Both the position numbers and the translations under genes were made by a program. DNA of 64,000 bases, taken from contig SVNZ01000001.1 in assembly GCA_015066595.1 (NCBI GenBank), positions 310,001 to 374,000 of the forward strand, written 5' to 3'. Source of the DNA: Oscillospiraceae bacterium. GTDB taxonomy: Bacteria; Bacillota; Clostridia; Oscillospirales; Acutalibacteraceae. The notes under the pieces were generated by a model. It was not told the origin of the DNA, made no database searches, and saw only the letters and a list, made by a program, of their open reading frames with translations. How positions within the stretch are numbered: position 1 is the stretch's first letter; every line of letters starts with the position of its first letter. Positions 1 to 7,775 of this stretch are shown one piece after another.

Positions 1-49
1 CTAAGCAAATAACAATTCCGACCGCTGATGTTATAAGTCTTGTTTTCAT
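1..49 (-). CDS. cdsA: CdsA phosphatidate cytidylyltransferase, N-terminal fragment (cut by window edge)
   Basis: Only the first 16 codons are inside the window, giving a start MKTRLITSAVGIVICL, a basic tip followed by a hydrophobic stretch. This fits the first membrane segment of CdsA, which makes CDP-diacylglycerol from phosphatidate and CTP. An AAGGTGA Shine-Dalgarno lies just upstream (about 58-64), and the gene directly follows uppS. The order pyrH-frr-uppS-cdsA is conserved in Firmicutes, and that order carries most of the assignment because the visible peptide is too short to prove it. Confidence 0.6.
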   Translation of the reverse strand, partial: MKTRLITSAVGIVICL

Positions 50-76
50 AAAAAATTCACCTTCTAGGAGTAAAAA

Positions 77-820
77 TTATATACCACCAAAACGTCTGTT
101 GCGTTTAGCGAACTCAATGAGCGCCTTATCAAGATGCTCACTCTTGAAATCAGGCCACAGAACATCCATAATGCAGTACTCAGCGTACGCTGACTGCCAT
201 AAAAGAAAGTTAGATGTACGATACTCGCCACTAGGACGAATAATCAAGTCAGGGTCAGGTTGAGTAGCTGTGTAGATATTATCGCTGATAAGCTGAGCGT
301 CTATATCATCAACAGAAAGTATGCCTTCCTTAACGTCCTGAGCGATGTTTCTGACAGCATGGACTATTTCATCTCTGCCGCCATAGTTCATAGCAATATT
401 GAGCACCATACCATCTCTATCTTTAGAATCCTGCTCATTACGCTCGATAAGTTCTAGCATATCAGGCGAAAACACGGAGCGGTCACCGATGAACTTGACA
501 ACAATGCTGTCGTCCTGAAAGTCGTTAATAGCTTCAATCATATACTCTTTGAAGAGCTTCATAATAGCGTTGACTTCTTCCTTGGGACGTTTCCAATTTT
601 CGGTAGAAAAGGCATAAACTGTCAGATATTTTATGCCTATATCGGAACAGTAGCGCGCAATTTTTCGAAATGTTTGCGCGCCAGCAGTATGCCCGGCGGT
701 ACGTGGCAGACCACGCTTTTTTGCCCATCTGCCGTTACCGTCCATTATTATTCCAATATGTTCTGGGAGTTCAATATCTTTTATAGATATGTTATCTTTA
801 GCTTTATTGAAAATAGCCAT
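77..820 (-). CDS. uppS: Isoprenyl transferase (undecaprenyl diphosphate synthase)
   Basis: A 247-residue cis-prenyltransferase of normal length. It condenses isopentenyl diphosphate onto farnesyl diphosphate to give the C55 lipid carrier used for peptidoglycan and wall polymers. The family signature MDGNGRWAKKRG is present near residue 26, with the catalytic Asp27; the RPSGEYRTSNFLLWQ region and the RRFGGI terminus are typical. The start lies 1 nt beyond the frr stop, so translation is probably coupled. It sits between frr and cdsA in the pyrH transcription unit. Confidence 0.95.
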   Translation of the reverse strand: MAIFNKAKDNISIKDIELPEHIGIIMDGNGRWAKKRGLPRTAGHTAGAQTFRKIARYCSDIGIKYLTVYAFSTENWKRPKEEVNAIMKLFKEYMIEAINDFQDDSIVVKFIGDRSVFSPDMLELIERNEQDSKDRDGMVLNIAMNYGGRDEIVHAVRNIAQDVKEGILSVDDIDAQLISDNIYTATQPDPDLIIRPSGEYRTSNFLLWQSAYAEYCIMDVLWPDFKSEHLDKALIEFAKRNRRFGGI

Positions 821-821
821 C

Positions 822-1376
822 TTAGATTTCCATAATCTCTTTCTTTTTCTTGTCAGCCATCTGGTCTACAACCTTGATGAACTTGTCAGTCTGTTCCTGA
901 GCTTTTTTCTCACCATGTTTGAGATCATCTTCAGTTAGTTCGCCGTCTTTTTTCAGAGACTTGAGCTTGTCGATAGTGTCTCTACGAACATTTCTGATCT
1001 GAACTTTTGTATCTTCAGCAATAGCAGCGATTTCTTTTGCAATTTCTTTACGCTTATCTTCTGTGAGTGGTGGGAAGATAAGACGGATACATTTACCGTC
1101 GTTTTGTGGATTAATACCAATATCTGACATCTGAATAGCTTTTTCAATCATTCTGAGTACTGATGCATCCCAAGGCTGGATAGTAAGTGTTCGAGCCTCA
1201 GTTACAGATACAGCCGCAAGCTGGTTGATAGGTGTCGGTGTTGAATAATAATCAACAGTAACTTTATCTAAAACTGAAGGGTTTGCACGACCGGCTCTAA
1301 TAGATTTAAATTCAGCGTCAAGATGGTCAATACGTCTTTGCATACGTTCTTCTGATTTTTGTAATGTAGGTTTCAT
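822..1376 (-). CDS. frr: Ribosome recycling factor
   Basis: A 184-residue RRF, the usual family length. With EF-G it splits post-termination ribosomes. The sequence shows the family's N-terminal helix region, the SIRAGRANPSVLDKV motif and the C-terminal basic helix with KSLKKDGELTEDDLKHGEK. A strong GGGAGGA Shine-Dalgarno precedes ATG 1376. It lies 52 nt downstream of pyrH, in the order found across Firmicutes. Confidence 0.96.
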   Translation of the reverse strand: MKPTLQKSEERMQRRIDHLDAEFKSIRAGRANPSVLDKVTVDYYSTPTPINQLAAVSVTEARTLTIQPWDASVLRMIEKAIQMSDIGINPQNDGKCIRLIFPPLTEDKRKEIAKEIAAIAEDTKVQIRNVRRDTIDKLKSLKKDGELTEDDLKHGEKKAQEQTDKFIKVVDQMADKKKKEIMEI

Positions 1377-1428
1377 TTTGAGTCCTCCCTTATTGAGATA
1401 TTATATAAAAATAAATATTATGCAAAAA

Positions 1429-2139
1429 TTAGAAATTACCGACTAATGTGCCGATAGAGTCTTCACAAACAGCTTTGTAGATATTATCAGGATCATCTAC
1501 ACTGAATACAAGCAAGCCGATGTTGTTGTCTTTACAAATAGCTGCTGCAGTTGAGTCCATAACTTTGAGGTCTTTTTCTAAAACATCATGGAAAGAAATA
1601 GTGCTATATCTCTTAGCGTCGGGGTTAGTCTTAGGATCACTGTCATAAACACCATCAACCATAGTCGCTTTAAGGATGATCTGTGCTTCAATTTCTGCTG
1701 CACGCAGTGCTGCGGCAGTGTCTGTAGAAAAGAATGGGTTACCTGTACCGCAACCAAAAATGACGACTCTTCCCTTTTCAAGATGACGGAGAGCTTTATT
1801 ACGAATATACGGTTCAGCAATAGCACGCATTCCAATAGCAGTCTGCACCCTAACATCTACACCGATCTGTTCCAATGCATCTGCTACACCTAAAGCGTTG
1901 ATGGTAGTAGCAAGCATTCCCATATGGTCAGCTCGTGTTCTGTCCATTTTGCCACTTGTGCGTCCTCTCCAGAAGTTTCCACCGCCGACAACGATTGCTA
2001 CTTCTACCCCATCATCAACGAGTTTTTTGATGGGCTCGCAGAAAGAAAGAACTGTGTCAAAATCGATTCCGTGCTTAGATTCACCGGCCAAAGATTCACC
2101 GGAAAGCTTGAGTAAAATTCTTTTATATTTAGAATTCAT
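1429..2139 (-). CDS. pyrH: UMP kinase
   Basis: A 236-residue hexameric-type bacterial UMP kinase of the amino-acid-kinase fold. It phosphorylates UMP to UDP. Visible family motifs are KLSGESLAG near the N-terminus, the GGGNFWRG glycine-rich loop and the [15 protein letters not shown] segment. A GGGGTGATATT ribosome site precedes ATG 2139. A terminator separates it from tsf and a good sigma-A promoter lies at 2175-2203, so it appears to head its own unit pyrH-frr-uppS-cdsA instead of depending on the rpsB promoter. Confidence 0.96.
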   Translation of the reverse strand: MNSKYKRILLKLSGESLAGESKHGIDFDTVLSFCEPIKKLVDDGVEVAIVVGGGNFWRGRTSGKMDRTRADHMGMLATTINALGVADALEQIGVDVRVQTAIGMRAIAEPYIRNKALRHLEKGRVVIFGCGTGNPFFSTDTAAALRAAEIEAQIILKATMVDGVYDSDPKTNPDAKRYSTISFHDVLEKDLKVMDSTAAAICKDNNIGLLVFSVDDPDNIYKAVCEDSIGTLVGNF

Positions 2140-2174
2140 AATATCACCCCATAGTTATCTTTATAATTAAGAAA

Positions 2175-2203
2175 ATTATACTACAATATGTCAATTTTGT
2201 AAA
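2175..2203 (-). promoter_or_regulatory. Sigma-A type promoter for pyrH
   Basis: Minus-strand TTTACA (2198-2203) and TATAAT (2175-2180) are separated by exactly 17 nt, about 35 nt upstream of the pyrH start and downstream of the tsf terminator. The perfect -10 and ideal spacing make this a convincing vegetative promoter. Confidence 0.75.
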
Positions 2204-2248
2204 GAAGAATAAGGTAAATATAAATTAATGTTTATAGAATTTTTACAA

Positions 2249-2280
2249 TAAAAAAAGGAGTGGTTGAAAAACCACTCCTT
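2249..2280 (-). terminator. Intrinsic terminator after tsf
   Basis: A perfect 11-bp stem (2255-2265 with 2270-2280, sequence AAGGAGTGGTT) with a 4-nt loop is followed on the minus strand by a run of Ts. It lies directly after the tsf stop and closes the rpsB-tsf transcript. Confidence 0.9.
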
Positions 2281-2298
2281 AATATAGGTTAAATACAA

Positions 2299-3222
2299 TT
2301 ATTTTACCATGTTAGCAACTTCTGCAGCAAAATCGTCCTGACGCTTTTCAAGACCCTCACCCTTCTCGAAACGAACGAACTTAGAAATCTTGATAGAGCC
2401 GCCGAGCTTCTTAGCAACAGACTCAGTGTATTTGCCAACAGTCATTGAGCTATCCTTAACGAACTCCTGGTCAACAAGGCAGTTCTCCTTATAGAACTTA
2501 CCGATTTTACCTTCTACGATCTTTGTAAGAACCTGCTCAGGCTTGTTAGCCATCTTAGGATCCTGCTTCATCTGAGCAACGAGAATTTCCTTCTCGTGGT
2601 CGATAGTTTCAGCAGGAACTTCGCTAGCGTCGAGATACTGTGTGTTAAGAGCTGCAATCTGCATAGCAACGTCTTTACCAAATGCTACAAAATCAGCGTT
2701 TGTTGTATCAATATCAGTCTCGAAGTTTACGATAACGCCGATCTTACCACCAGCATGTACGTAACCAACTGTAGGACCATCAAATCTCTCAAAACGACGA
2801 ATCTTGATGTTCTCGCCGATTGTAAGAACTTTCTCCTGAAGGAGCTCAGCAACTGTCATCTCTGTACCAACAGCTTTAAGCTGTGCAAGAGCATCAACAT
2901 CAGCTGGGTTGTTCTCCATAACTGTAAGTGCACATGTCTTAACGAAAGCCAAGAAATCTGCGTTTTTAGCTACGAAGTCAGTCTCAGCATTAATCTCGAT
3001 AACTACACCAGCTGTGTTGTCATCGTTAGTAATAGCGAAAGCTACACCCTCAGCTGCGATTCTTGAAGCTTTTTTAGCCTGCTTAGCAAGACCCTGCTCT
3101 CTTAAGAAATCGATAGCAGCGTCCATATCGCCGTTAGCCTCAGTAAGTGCCTTTTTGCAGTCCATCATACCGCAACCTGTCTTCTCACGAAGAGCCTTTA
3201 CATCTTGTGCTGTAAATGCCAT
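2299..3222 (-). CDS. tsf: Elongation factor Ts
   Basis: A 307-residue EF-Ts, the guanine-nucleotide exchange factor for EF-Tu. The N-terminal UBA-like domain carries TGCGMMDCKKAL, and the core has the family signature TDFVAKN. I place the start at ATG 3222 (MAFTAQDVK) because AAAGGA sits about 10 nt upstream; the longer frame begins at a TTG (3231) that abuts this ribosome site. It lies 50 nt downstream of rpsB and ends at a strong terminator. Confidence 0.96.
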   Translation of the reverse strand: MAFTAQDVKALREKTGCGMMDCKKALTEANGDMDAAIDFLREQGLAKQAKKASRIAAEGVAFAITNDDNTAGVVIEINAETDFVAKNADFLAFVKTCALTVMENNPADVDALAQLKAVGTEMTVAELLQEKVLTIGENIKIRRFERFDGPTVGYVHAGGKIGVIVNFETDIDTTNADFVAFGKDVAMQIAALNTQYLDASEVPAETIDHEKEILVAQMKQDPKMANKPEQVLTKIVEGKIGKFYKENCLVDQEFVKDSSMTVGKYTESVAKKLGGSIKISKFVRFEKGEGLEKRQDDFAAEVANMVK

Positions 3223-3272
3223 ATATATCAATCCTTTCGAAATTTATACGTGTTTATTTTTCTGATCAAGAA

Positions 3273-4013
3273 TTATTCTTCAACGAGTTCCTCTACGTCA
3301 GCCTCTTCATCTCTAGCAGCAGCGCCCATCTGGCCCTCTCTGCCTTCGATGATAGCGTTAGCCATAGCGCCACAGATAAGTTTTACTGCACGAATAGCGT
3401 CATCGTTACCAGGGATAACATAGTCAACGTCATCAGGATCGCAGTTTGTATCAACGATAGCTACAACAGGGATACCGAGTTTCTTAGCCTCAGCAACAGC
3501 AATCTTCTCTTTTCTTGGGTCTACAATAAAGAGACAACCAGGAATCTGCTCCATATCCTTGATACCACCGAGGAACTTCTCGAGTTTTTCAATCTCAAGG
3601 TTGAGCTTGATAACTTCCTTCTTTGGAAGGAGATCAAATGTACCGTCTGTCTCCATAGCACGAAGCTGCTTGAGTCTAGCAATTCTTCTACGGATAGTTG
3701 TGAAGTTTGTGAGCATACCGCCGAGCCATCTAGCGTTTACATAGTAAGCACCAGCTCGAAGTGCCTCTTCTTTAACTGACTCCATAGCCTGCTTCTTTGT
3801 ACCAACGAAGAGAACACTCTTGCCCTCTACAGAAAGGTCACGGATGAAGTTGTATGCTTCTTCGAGCTTAACAACGGTCTTCTGCAAGTCGATGATGTAG
3901 ATACCGTTACGCTCTGTAAAAATGTATGGAGCCATCTTAGGGTTCCATCTTCTTGTCTGGTGACCGAAATGTACGCCGGCCTCCAGGAGTTGTTTCATAG
4001 AAACTACTGCCAT
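3273..4013 (-). CDS. rpsB: 30S ribosomal protein S2
   Basis: A 246-residue uS2 protein of the small subunit. Typical blocks are [19 protein letters not shown] near the N-terminus, FVGTKKQA, and [12 protein letters not shown] in the middle. The C-terminus is acidic. GGAGGA at 4021-4026 gives a well-spaced ribosome site. It heads the rpsB-tsf operon, and a structured leader of about 100 nt separates it from its promoter. Confidence 0.97.
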   Translation of the reverse strand: MAVVSMKQLLEAGVHFGHQTRRWNPKMAPYIFTERNGIYIIDLQKTVVKLEEAYNFIRDLSVEGKSVLFVGTKKQAMESVKEEALRAGAYYVNARWLGGMLTNFTTIRRRIARLKQLRAMETDGTFDLLPKKEVIKLNLEIEKLEKFLGGIKDMEQIPGCLFIVDPRKEKIAVAEAKKLGIPVVAIVDTNCDPDDVDYVIPGNDDAIRAVKLICGAMANAIIEGREGQMGAAARDEEADVEELVEE

Positions 4014-4020
4014 TTTATTT

Positions 4021-4112
4021 TCCTCCTCAGGTTAAAACCTCCGCTGAGCCTTGAATTTGCCGGGACAAACACAGGTGTGTTACTGAGCCGGTAAGCATCA
4101 GCGTGCGTAATG
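4021..4112 (-). promoter_or_regulatory. Structured 5' leader of rpsB, candidate autoregulatory element
   Basis: Between the predicted transcription start (about 4113) and the rpsB ribosome site the RNA can fold into several helices. CCGG at 4060-4063 can pair with CCGG at 4088-4091, enclosing ACAC/GTGT (69-72 with 77-80 of that block). AGGTT/AACCT (4029-4033 with 4036-4040) forms a hairpin next to the Shine-Dalgarno. CTCAG (4026-4030) and CTGAG (4044-4048) offer an alternative pairing that would sequester part of it. Ribosomal protein leaders that sense their own product are well known; that this is one is my inference. Confidence 0.4.
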
Positions 4113-4119
4113 CCTAAAT

Positions 4120-4147
4120 ATTATACCATATAAATAAAAAAAATCAA
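4120..4147 (-). promoter_or_regulatory. Sigma-A type promoter for rpsB-tsf
   Basis: Minus-strand TTGATT (4142-4147) and a perfect TATAAT (4120-4125) are 16 nt apart. The -35 falls inside the stem of the preceding gene's terminator, so the terminator and the promoter share sequence. Confidence 0.7.
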
Positions 4148-4168
4148 GCATTTTTTAATGCTTGATTT
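4134..4168 (-). terminator. Intrinsic terminator after the SleB-like gene
   Basis: A 12-bp perfect stem (4141-4152 with 4157-4168) with a TTTT/AAAA loop, flanked by A-runs and T-runs on both sides. It lies 26 nt beyond the stop of the SleB-like gene and should work on the minus strand; the symmetrical tails would also permit plus-strand termination. Confidence 0.85.
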
Positions 4169-4194
4169 CTTTTTTTGCTATTATTTCTTGCTTA

Positions 4195-5001
4195 TTACAT
4201 ATCAAAGAATCTGACTACGCCATACTGGCATACAAAATCCTGAGATTCGTGCCATGCACTTGAGCAATAAGCTGTTGAATAGAACACGAGAGTTCTATGC
4301 TGAACGGCTGCGCCGCCCTGATCAAAAATGTAATTTACTACGTCCTTACATGTCTGGCTTGGTGTGATTGATGTTGAGCCATAGTAACCATACTTAGAGA
4401 TAACAGTTGCAATGTCGGAATGACCACCCATTACAAATGCGTCTCTTAAGCACTGGGCAACAATCGCCATACCAGTGTAACCCATCGAACCAGCTTCGCC
4501 CATAATAATGCGCTCAGCAAGGTCACGATCTGAATCAGACAGATGGATTGCGTAGCTAGTGTAGTTTGGATCCGGATTTTCTATATCAACCAGATAACCT
4601 GAGCTGGCTGAGCCGGATACATAAGAACTACCCTCGCTAGTTGATTCTGTAGAGCTGCTTGTTGAAGATGATGACTCTGTTTCAACGATTGTCTCCTCAA
4701 CAGTTTCGGCTTCTGTAGCTTCAACAACCTGAGCTTCAGTTTCCTGTACTGCTTCAACCTGGAGTTCTTCGACAATACTCTCTGCTTCAAGCTTAGCTTC
4801 ATCAATAGCGATTGCACGAGCTAGCGCTAAAGCATCATCGTCATCTTCTATATATGTATTAGCTTCTGTTTTTTTGGTTTCTGTTATCGGGGTCTCGCTT
4901 GCAGCTTCTACTTCAGGTGTAAGAACAGACACTGATAATGCAAAAAATGCGCACAATGTCATTATGAGAACTCTCAGATAAAATGTCTTAAATTTTCTCA
5001 T
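4195..5001 (-). CDS. Secreted SleB/CwlJ-type cell wall hydrolase
   Basis: A 268-residue exported protein. Residues 1-33 form a signal peptide ending near VEA, followed by a linker rich in Glu, Thr and Ser (about 34-150). The C-terminal 110 residues match the hydrolase_2 fold used by SleB and CwlJ, with the family's ERIIMGEAG block carrying the presumed catalytic Glu, and a cysteine-containing end. These enzymes are lytic transglycosylases; SleB acts on spore cortex, but relatives also act on vegetative wall, so the exact role is open. A possible -10 TATAAT lies at 5153-5158 without a clear -35. Confidence 0.8.
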   Translation of the reverse strand: MRKFKTFYLRVLIMTLCAFFALSVSVLTPEVEAASETPITETKKTEANTYIEDDDDALALARAIAIDEAKLEAESIVEELQVEAVQETEAQVVEATEAETVEETIVETESSSSTSSSTESTSEGSSYVSGSASSGYLVDIENPDPNYTSYAIHLSDSDRDLAERIIMGEAGSMGYTGMAIVAQCLRDAFVMGGHSDIATVISKYGYYGSTSITPSQTCKDVVNYIFDQGGAAVQHRTLVFYSTAYCSSAWHESQDFVCQYGVVRFFDM

Positions 5002-5026
5002 ATTATCTCCTCCTTTAAGTAGTCTA

Positions 5027-5042
5027 CATCGGTAAGCCGATG
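5027..5042. repeat. Short perfect inverted repeat in the 5' region of the SleB-like gene
   Basis: CATCGG TAAG CCGATG, six perfect base pairs with a 4-nt loop, lies 25 nt upstream of the SleB-like start and just before its ribosome site. It could be an operator or a small mRNA hairpin. The sequence alone does not decide. Confidence 0.45.
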
Positions 5043-5254
5043 CGAAATAGATATGGAAATATTTGTAAAATCATACCTTTTCAAGTGCTATTTAATCACA
5101 ATCGTGTAAAAATTGCAAGTTTGTAACTTTTTATTTTTAGTTCTATATTAGCATTATAAACGCCTTTTGTTTCTAATTTGGAATTATTTTTAGTAGAAAA
5201 TGTACAGATTGAACAATAATCTATAGTGCATTTTGCTATCACGCACAAATATTT

Positions 5255-5548
5255 TTAATGACAAATTGTAACAAATTTATTACCTTTTTTTGTTTCGTTG
5301 GTCGTTTTTTGCACCTTAAAGTCAACTAAAATAGTATCTTCACCTATTAAAGTGATATTATCCCATGGAATAATACAGTCTGATGAACGTCCAAACAACC
5401 CAAAAAATCGTGGTCTGCCATAAACTATAACTGCTACTACCTTAGAACTATGTGTATCAACCTCCAAATCATCTACAAATCCAAGCCTTGAACCATCACA
5501 GGAGTTTATCACTTCCTTATGTCTGAGTTCAGCCAGTCTACAGGACAT
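5255..5548 (-). CDS. YlmC/YmxH-family PRC-barrel sporulation protein
   Basis: A 97-residue small cytosolic protein. It matches the YlmC/YmxH family: RLAELRHKEVIN, then GSRLGFVDDLEVD, then the FFGLFGR and IIPWDNI blocks characteristic of this PRC-barrel group. Members are common in endospore formers and often lie beside sigma-E or sigma-G genes; their biochemical role is not established. AGGAGGAT precedes ATG 5548. It is divergent from spoIIGA, with a small gene between them. Confidence 0.85.
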   Translation of the reverse strand: MSCRLAELRHKEVINSCDGSRLGFVDDLEVDTHSSKVVAVIVYGRPRFFGLFGRSSDCIIPWDNITLIGEDTILVDFKVQKTTNETKKGNKFVTICH

Positions 5549-5645
5549 ATAAATCCTCCTTGTCTAATACTATACAATATATATATGTGCAAATTTTGTC
5601 GTATAAACGTACAAACTATGAATTTTTCTGTAAGCAATAATGTTC

Positions 5646-5732
5646 TTAATCTTTTGAATTTATCAACAACACCATTATTGATATACCGATTAAAACACCT
5701 ATAAATATACCAATTATCATACCAAACAACAT
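5646..5732 (-). CDS. 28-residue single-pass membrane microprotein
   Basis: An ATG at 5732 with a perfect AAGGAG ribosome site at 5740-5745 (7-nt spacing) opens a 28-codon frame ending at TAA 5646. The product is almost wholly hydrophobic, starts MLFGMIIGIFIGVLIG and ends INSKD. Glycines at positions 4, 8, 12 and 16 make a four-residue-spaced glycine zipper, a pattern of helix packing in membranes. I know of no named function; small proteins of similar look (DUF3789-like) are found in Firmicutes. It lies between spoIIGA and the YlmC-like gene. Confidence 0.6.
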   Translation of the reverse strand: MLFGMIIGIFIGVLIGISIMVLLINSKD

Positions 5733-5748
5733 AATAACACTCCTTTTG

Positions 5749-5784
5749 TTTGACATCAATCACTCTGCACATATGAGATACTAT
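5749..5784 (+). promoter_or_regulatory. Candidate Spo0A-dependent promoter of spoIIGA-sigE
   Basis: A consensus -35 TTGACA lies at 5750-5755, but no acceptable -10 occurs 16-18 nt away; the best -10-like sequences (GATACT, TACTAT) lie 21-23 nt downstream. The -35 overlaps TGTCAAA on the minus strand (5749-5755), one mismatch from the 0A box TGTCGAA. The Bacillus subtilis spoIIG promoter is known for an over-long spacer and 0A boxes at the -35. The match here is suggestive, not proven. Confidence 0.45.
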
Positions 5785-5804
5785 ACATAACGGAGATGGT
5801 GCAT

Positions 5805-6593
5805 GTGATTATTTACATAGATGTTCTCATATTCACAAATATACTTATTGATTATTTTATCCTATCTTTGACACAGAAATTCCTACATATACAAACTAAA
5901 GAATATAAAATTGTATTAGCCTCTGTAACAGGCTCGCTTTTCGCTCTTTTTATATTTTCATCTATATATAATGTTATAGTATCGTATATTATTAAATGCT
6001 TATGTGCTATAGTGATGTGCTCAATTGCTTTTAAATACACGGATATCAAATGTTTTTTAAAAAACATTATGGCTACATACGTATTCAGCATTATTTTTGG
6101 TGGGGTTATGGTTATTTTCTATCAGGTTTTTAAACCCCAAAAAATGGCAATTATAAAAGACACTGTTTACTTTCAAGTAAAACCTTTGTTCCTGATACTA
6201 ATCAGTATAGCTATATATCTGATAATTCTAATAATTCAACGGGTGTTATCATCTTCTGTCAGCAACACTATCGTGTCTTTAAAAATGAACATACTAGGGC
6301 AAGAATATTCATGCGTAGGTAAAATAGACACAGGCAGTTCTGTCGTAGAACCGTTTTCAGGTGCACCGGTCATAATAACAGAAAGCTCGATTCTAGATAA
6401 CAGCATAAAAAGCAAGTGCACAAGGATAATCCCGTACAAAGCTCTCGGGTGTGATGGAATTTTGTATGCACTAAAAGCAGATAAAATATCTATAGATAAT
6501 AAACCTATTCATAAAAATGTATATATCGGAATATACAACAGTGAAATAGACTCAACAATAAAAGCTATTATAAATTCACAGATAATCAGGTGA
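5805..6593 (+). CDS. spoIIGA: SpoIIGA sporulation sigma-E factor-processing peptidase
   Basis: About 262 residues. The N-terminal half has five hydrophobic segments (roughly 1-26, 36-55, 57-76, 84-107, 125-148), and the C-terminal half is an aspartic-protease-like domain with the DTGS motif at D175. SpoIIGA cleaves the pro-sequence from pro-SigE at the sporulation septum after a signal from the forespore. I choose GTG 5805 because GGAG (5792-5795) is 9 nt upstream and family proteins begin with an [10 protein letters not shown] block; an ATG at 5796 would abut the ribosome site. It ends 5 nt before sigE. Confidence 0.93.
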   Translation: MIIYIDVLIFTNILIDYFILSLTQKFLHIQTKEYKIVLASVTGSLFALFIFSSIYNVIVSYIIKCLCAIVMCSIAFKYTDIKCFLKNIMATYVFSIIFGGVMVIFYQVFKPQKMAIIKDTVYFQVKPLFLILISIAIYLIILIIQRVLSSSVSNTIVSLKMNILGQEYSCVGKIDTGSSVVEPFSGAPVIITESSILDNSIKSKCTRIIPYKALGCDGILYALKADKISIDNKPIHKNVYIGIYNSEIDSTIKAIINSQIIR

Positions 6594-6598
6594 TACAA

Positions 6599-7300
6599 AT
6601 GGACTTATTTAAAAATCTTATTCTAAAAATCAAACTTCTTTTTACAACACACAATGTTTTTTACATCAGTGGTACGATGGCTCTTCCCCCTCCACTTACA
6701 CAACAAGAAGAAAACGAAATTATGGAAAAGCTAAAAAACGGAGAAGAAAGCGCAAGGGAACCACTGATCGTACATAATTTAAGACTGGTAGTTTATATTG
6801 CTAAAAAATTTGAAAACACAAACATCAATATCGAGGATTTGATTTCTATCGGAACTATAGGGCTGATAAAAGCAGTAAACACCTTTTCTCCTGCAAGAAA
6901 CATCAAATTTGCCACATACGCTTCGAGATGTATTGAAAATGAAATTCTTATGTTCTTGAGAAAGGCTTCACAAAGAAAAAATGAAATCTCAATAGAAGAA
7001 CCGCTTAATACAGACTGGGATGGAAATGAGTTGCTACTATGCGACGTTCTCGGCAGTGATGCTGACATAATAAACAGAGATATTGAACAAGAGCTTGAAT
7101 GCAATCTGCTACTCGAAGCTGTTTCCAAACTGAACACAAGAGAAGCTATGATTATGGAACTGAGGTTCGGCTTAAACGGAAACAAGGAGCATACACAAAA
7201 GCAGGTTGCGGATTTGCTGGGGATTTCACAATCATATATATCAAGACTTGAAAAGAAAATAATCAGGCGTCTGAAAAACGATTTAGAAAAAGTTGTGTAA
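6599..7300 (+). CDS. sigE: RNA polymerase sporulation sigma factor SigE (pro-form)
   Basis: A 233-residue sigma-70 family protein, the first mother-cell sigma factor. The N-terminal amphipathic pro-sequence (about 25 residues) ends just before the ALPPPL block that follows the SpoIIGA cleavage site. Region 2 ([13 protein letters not shown] to GLIKAVNTF) and region 4 with a helix-turn-helix ([20 protein letters not shown]) are intact. AGGTGA at 6588-6593, which includes the spoIIGA stop, supports ATG 6599 over GTG 6590. sigG, which often follows sigE, is absent; a terminator follows. Confidence 0.95.
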   Translation: MDLFKNLILKIKLLFTTHNVFYISGTMALPPPLTQQEENEIMEKLKNGEESAREPLIVHNLRLVVYIAKKFENTNINIEDLISIGTIGLIKAVNTFSPARNIKFATYASRCIENEILMFLRKASQRKNEISIEEPLNTDWDGNELLLCDVLGSDADIINRDIEQELECNLLLEAVSKLNTREAMIMELRFGLNGNKEHTQKQVADLLGISQSYISRLEKKIIRRLKNDLEKVV

Positions 7301-7306
7301 ATATGT

Positions 7307-7336
7307 AAAGCACAGGTTACTACCTGTGCTTTTTTT
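7307..7336 (+). terminator. Intrinsic terminator after sigE
   Basis: An 11-bp perfect stem (7307-7317 with 7322-7332, AAAGCACAGGT) with a 4-nt loop runs into seven or more Ts on the plus strand. It separates sigE from a convergent lipoprotein gene. Confidence 0.9.
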
Positions 7337-7694
7337 ACATAAGCCCTGAAGACTCCTGAGTGTTCTGGTCGTTGTTATTATTATCGTTATTGCCGGTACC
7401 ACTGTTATTATTGCCATTACCTGAAGCACCGTTGCCACTACCACCGTTATTAGAACCTTGACTTTGGGTTTCGTTTTCACTTGAAGACTGAGACTCGTTT
7501 CCGATAACTCCATCACCGTCAGTTACTTCTCCGTCGGTGCTTGACATCATGTCATCAGCTTCTGAAGAAACAAAAGACTCGACGTCACTTGCTGCATCAG
7601 ATGCCATCTGCGAAACAGAATCTTCTCCGCCACATCCACAAAGCATAAAACAGAGCATTAAAACAGTCATCATTACGCATAAAATTTTGTACAT
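7335..7694 (-). CDS. Small lipoprotein with Asn/Gly/Ser-rich low-complexity tail
   Basis: A 119-residue predicted lipoprotein. A short basic tip, a Met/Leu/Cys-rich hydrophobic core and a lipobox LCGC place the lipidated cysteine at C21. Residues 22-65 are acidic and Ser-rich; residues 66-119 are mostly Gly, Asn and Ser and look disordered. GAGGTGATATAA gives a good ribosome site before ATG 7694. No family is recognised and no catalytic motif is visible. The tail resembles a spacer that lifts something from the membrane, but nothing globular follows it. Confidence 0.7.
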   Translation of the reverse strand: MYKILCVMMTVLMLCFMLCGCGGEDSVSQMASDAASDVESFVSSEADDMMSSTDGEVTDGDGVIGNESQSSSENETQSQGSNNGGSGNGASGNGNNNSGTGNNDNNNNDQNTQESSGLM

Positions 7695-7705
7695 TTATAT
7701 CACCT

Positions 7706-7739
7706 CAAAAAAAATTACCGCTCCTAACGGAACGGTAAT
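7706..7739 (-). terminator. Intrinsic terminator after the MORN-repeat gene
   Basis: TTACCG/CGGTAA with the adjoining GGAG/TTCC pairing forms a hairpin at about 7714-7739, followed on the minus strand by eight Ts. It lies 36 nt beyond the MORN-protein stop and just before the lipoprotein ribosome site. Confidence 0.8.
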
Positions 7740-7775
7740 AGTGTTTACAATAAATAGTAAAATATTACTTGTTAA

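Noticed and set aside
5002..5254. Possible riboswitch or small RNA in the gap upstream of the SleB-like gene
   Set aside because: Apart from one 6-bp hairpin and a weak -10 I see no conserved riboswitch core or paired structure.
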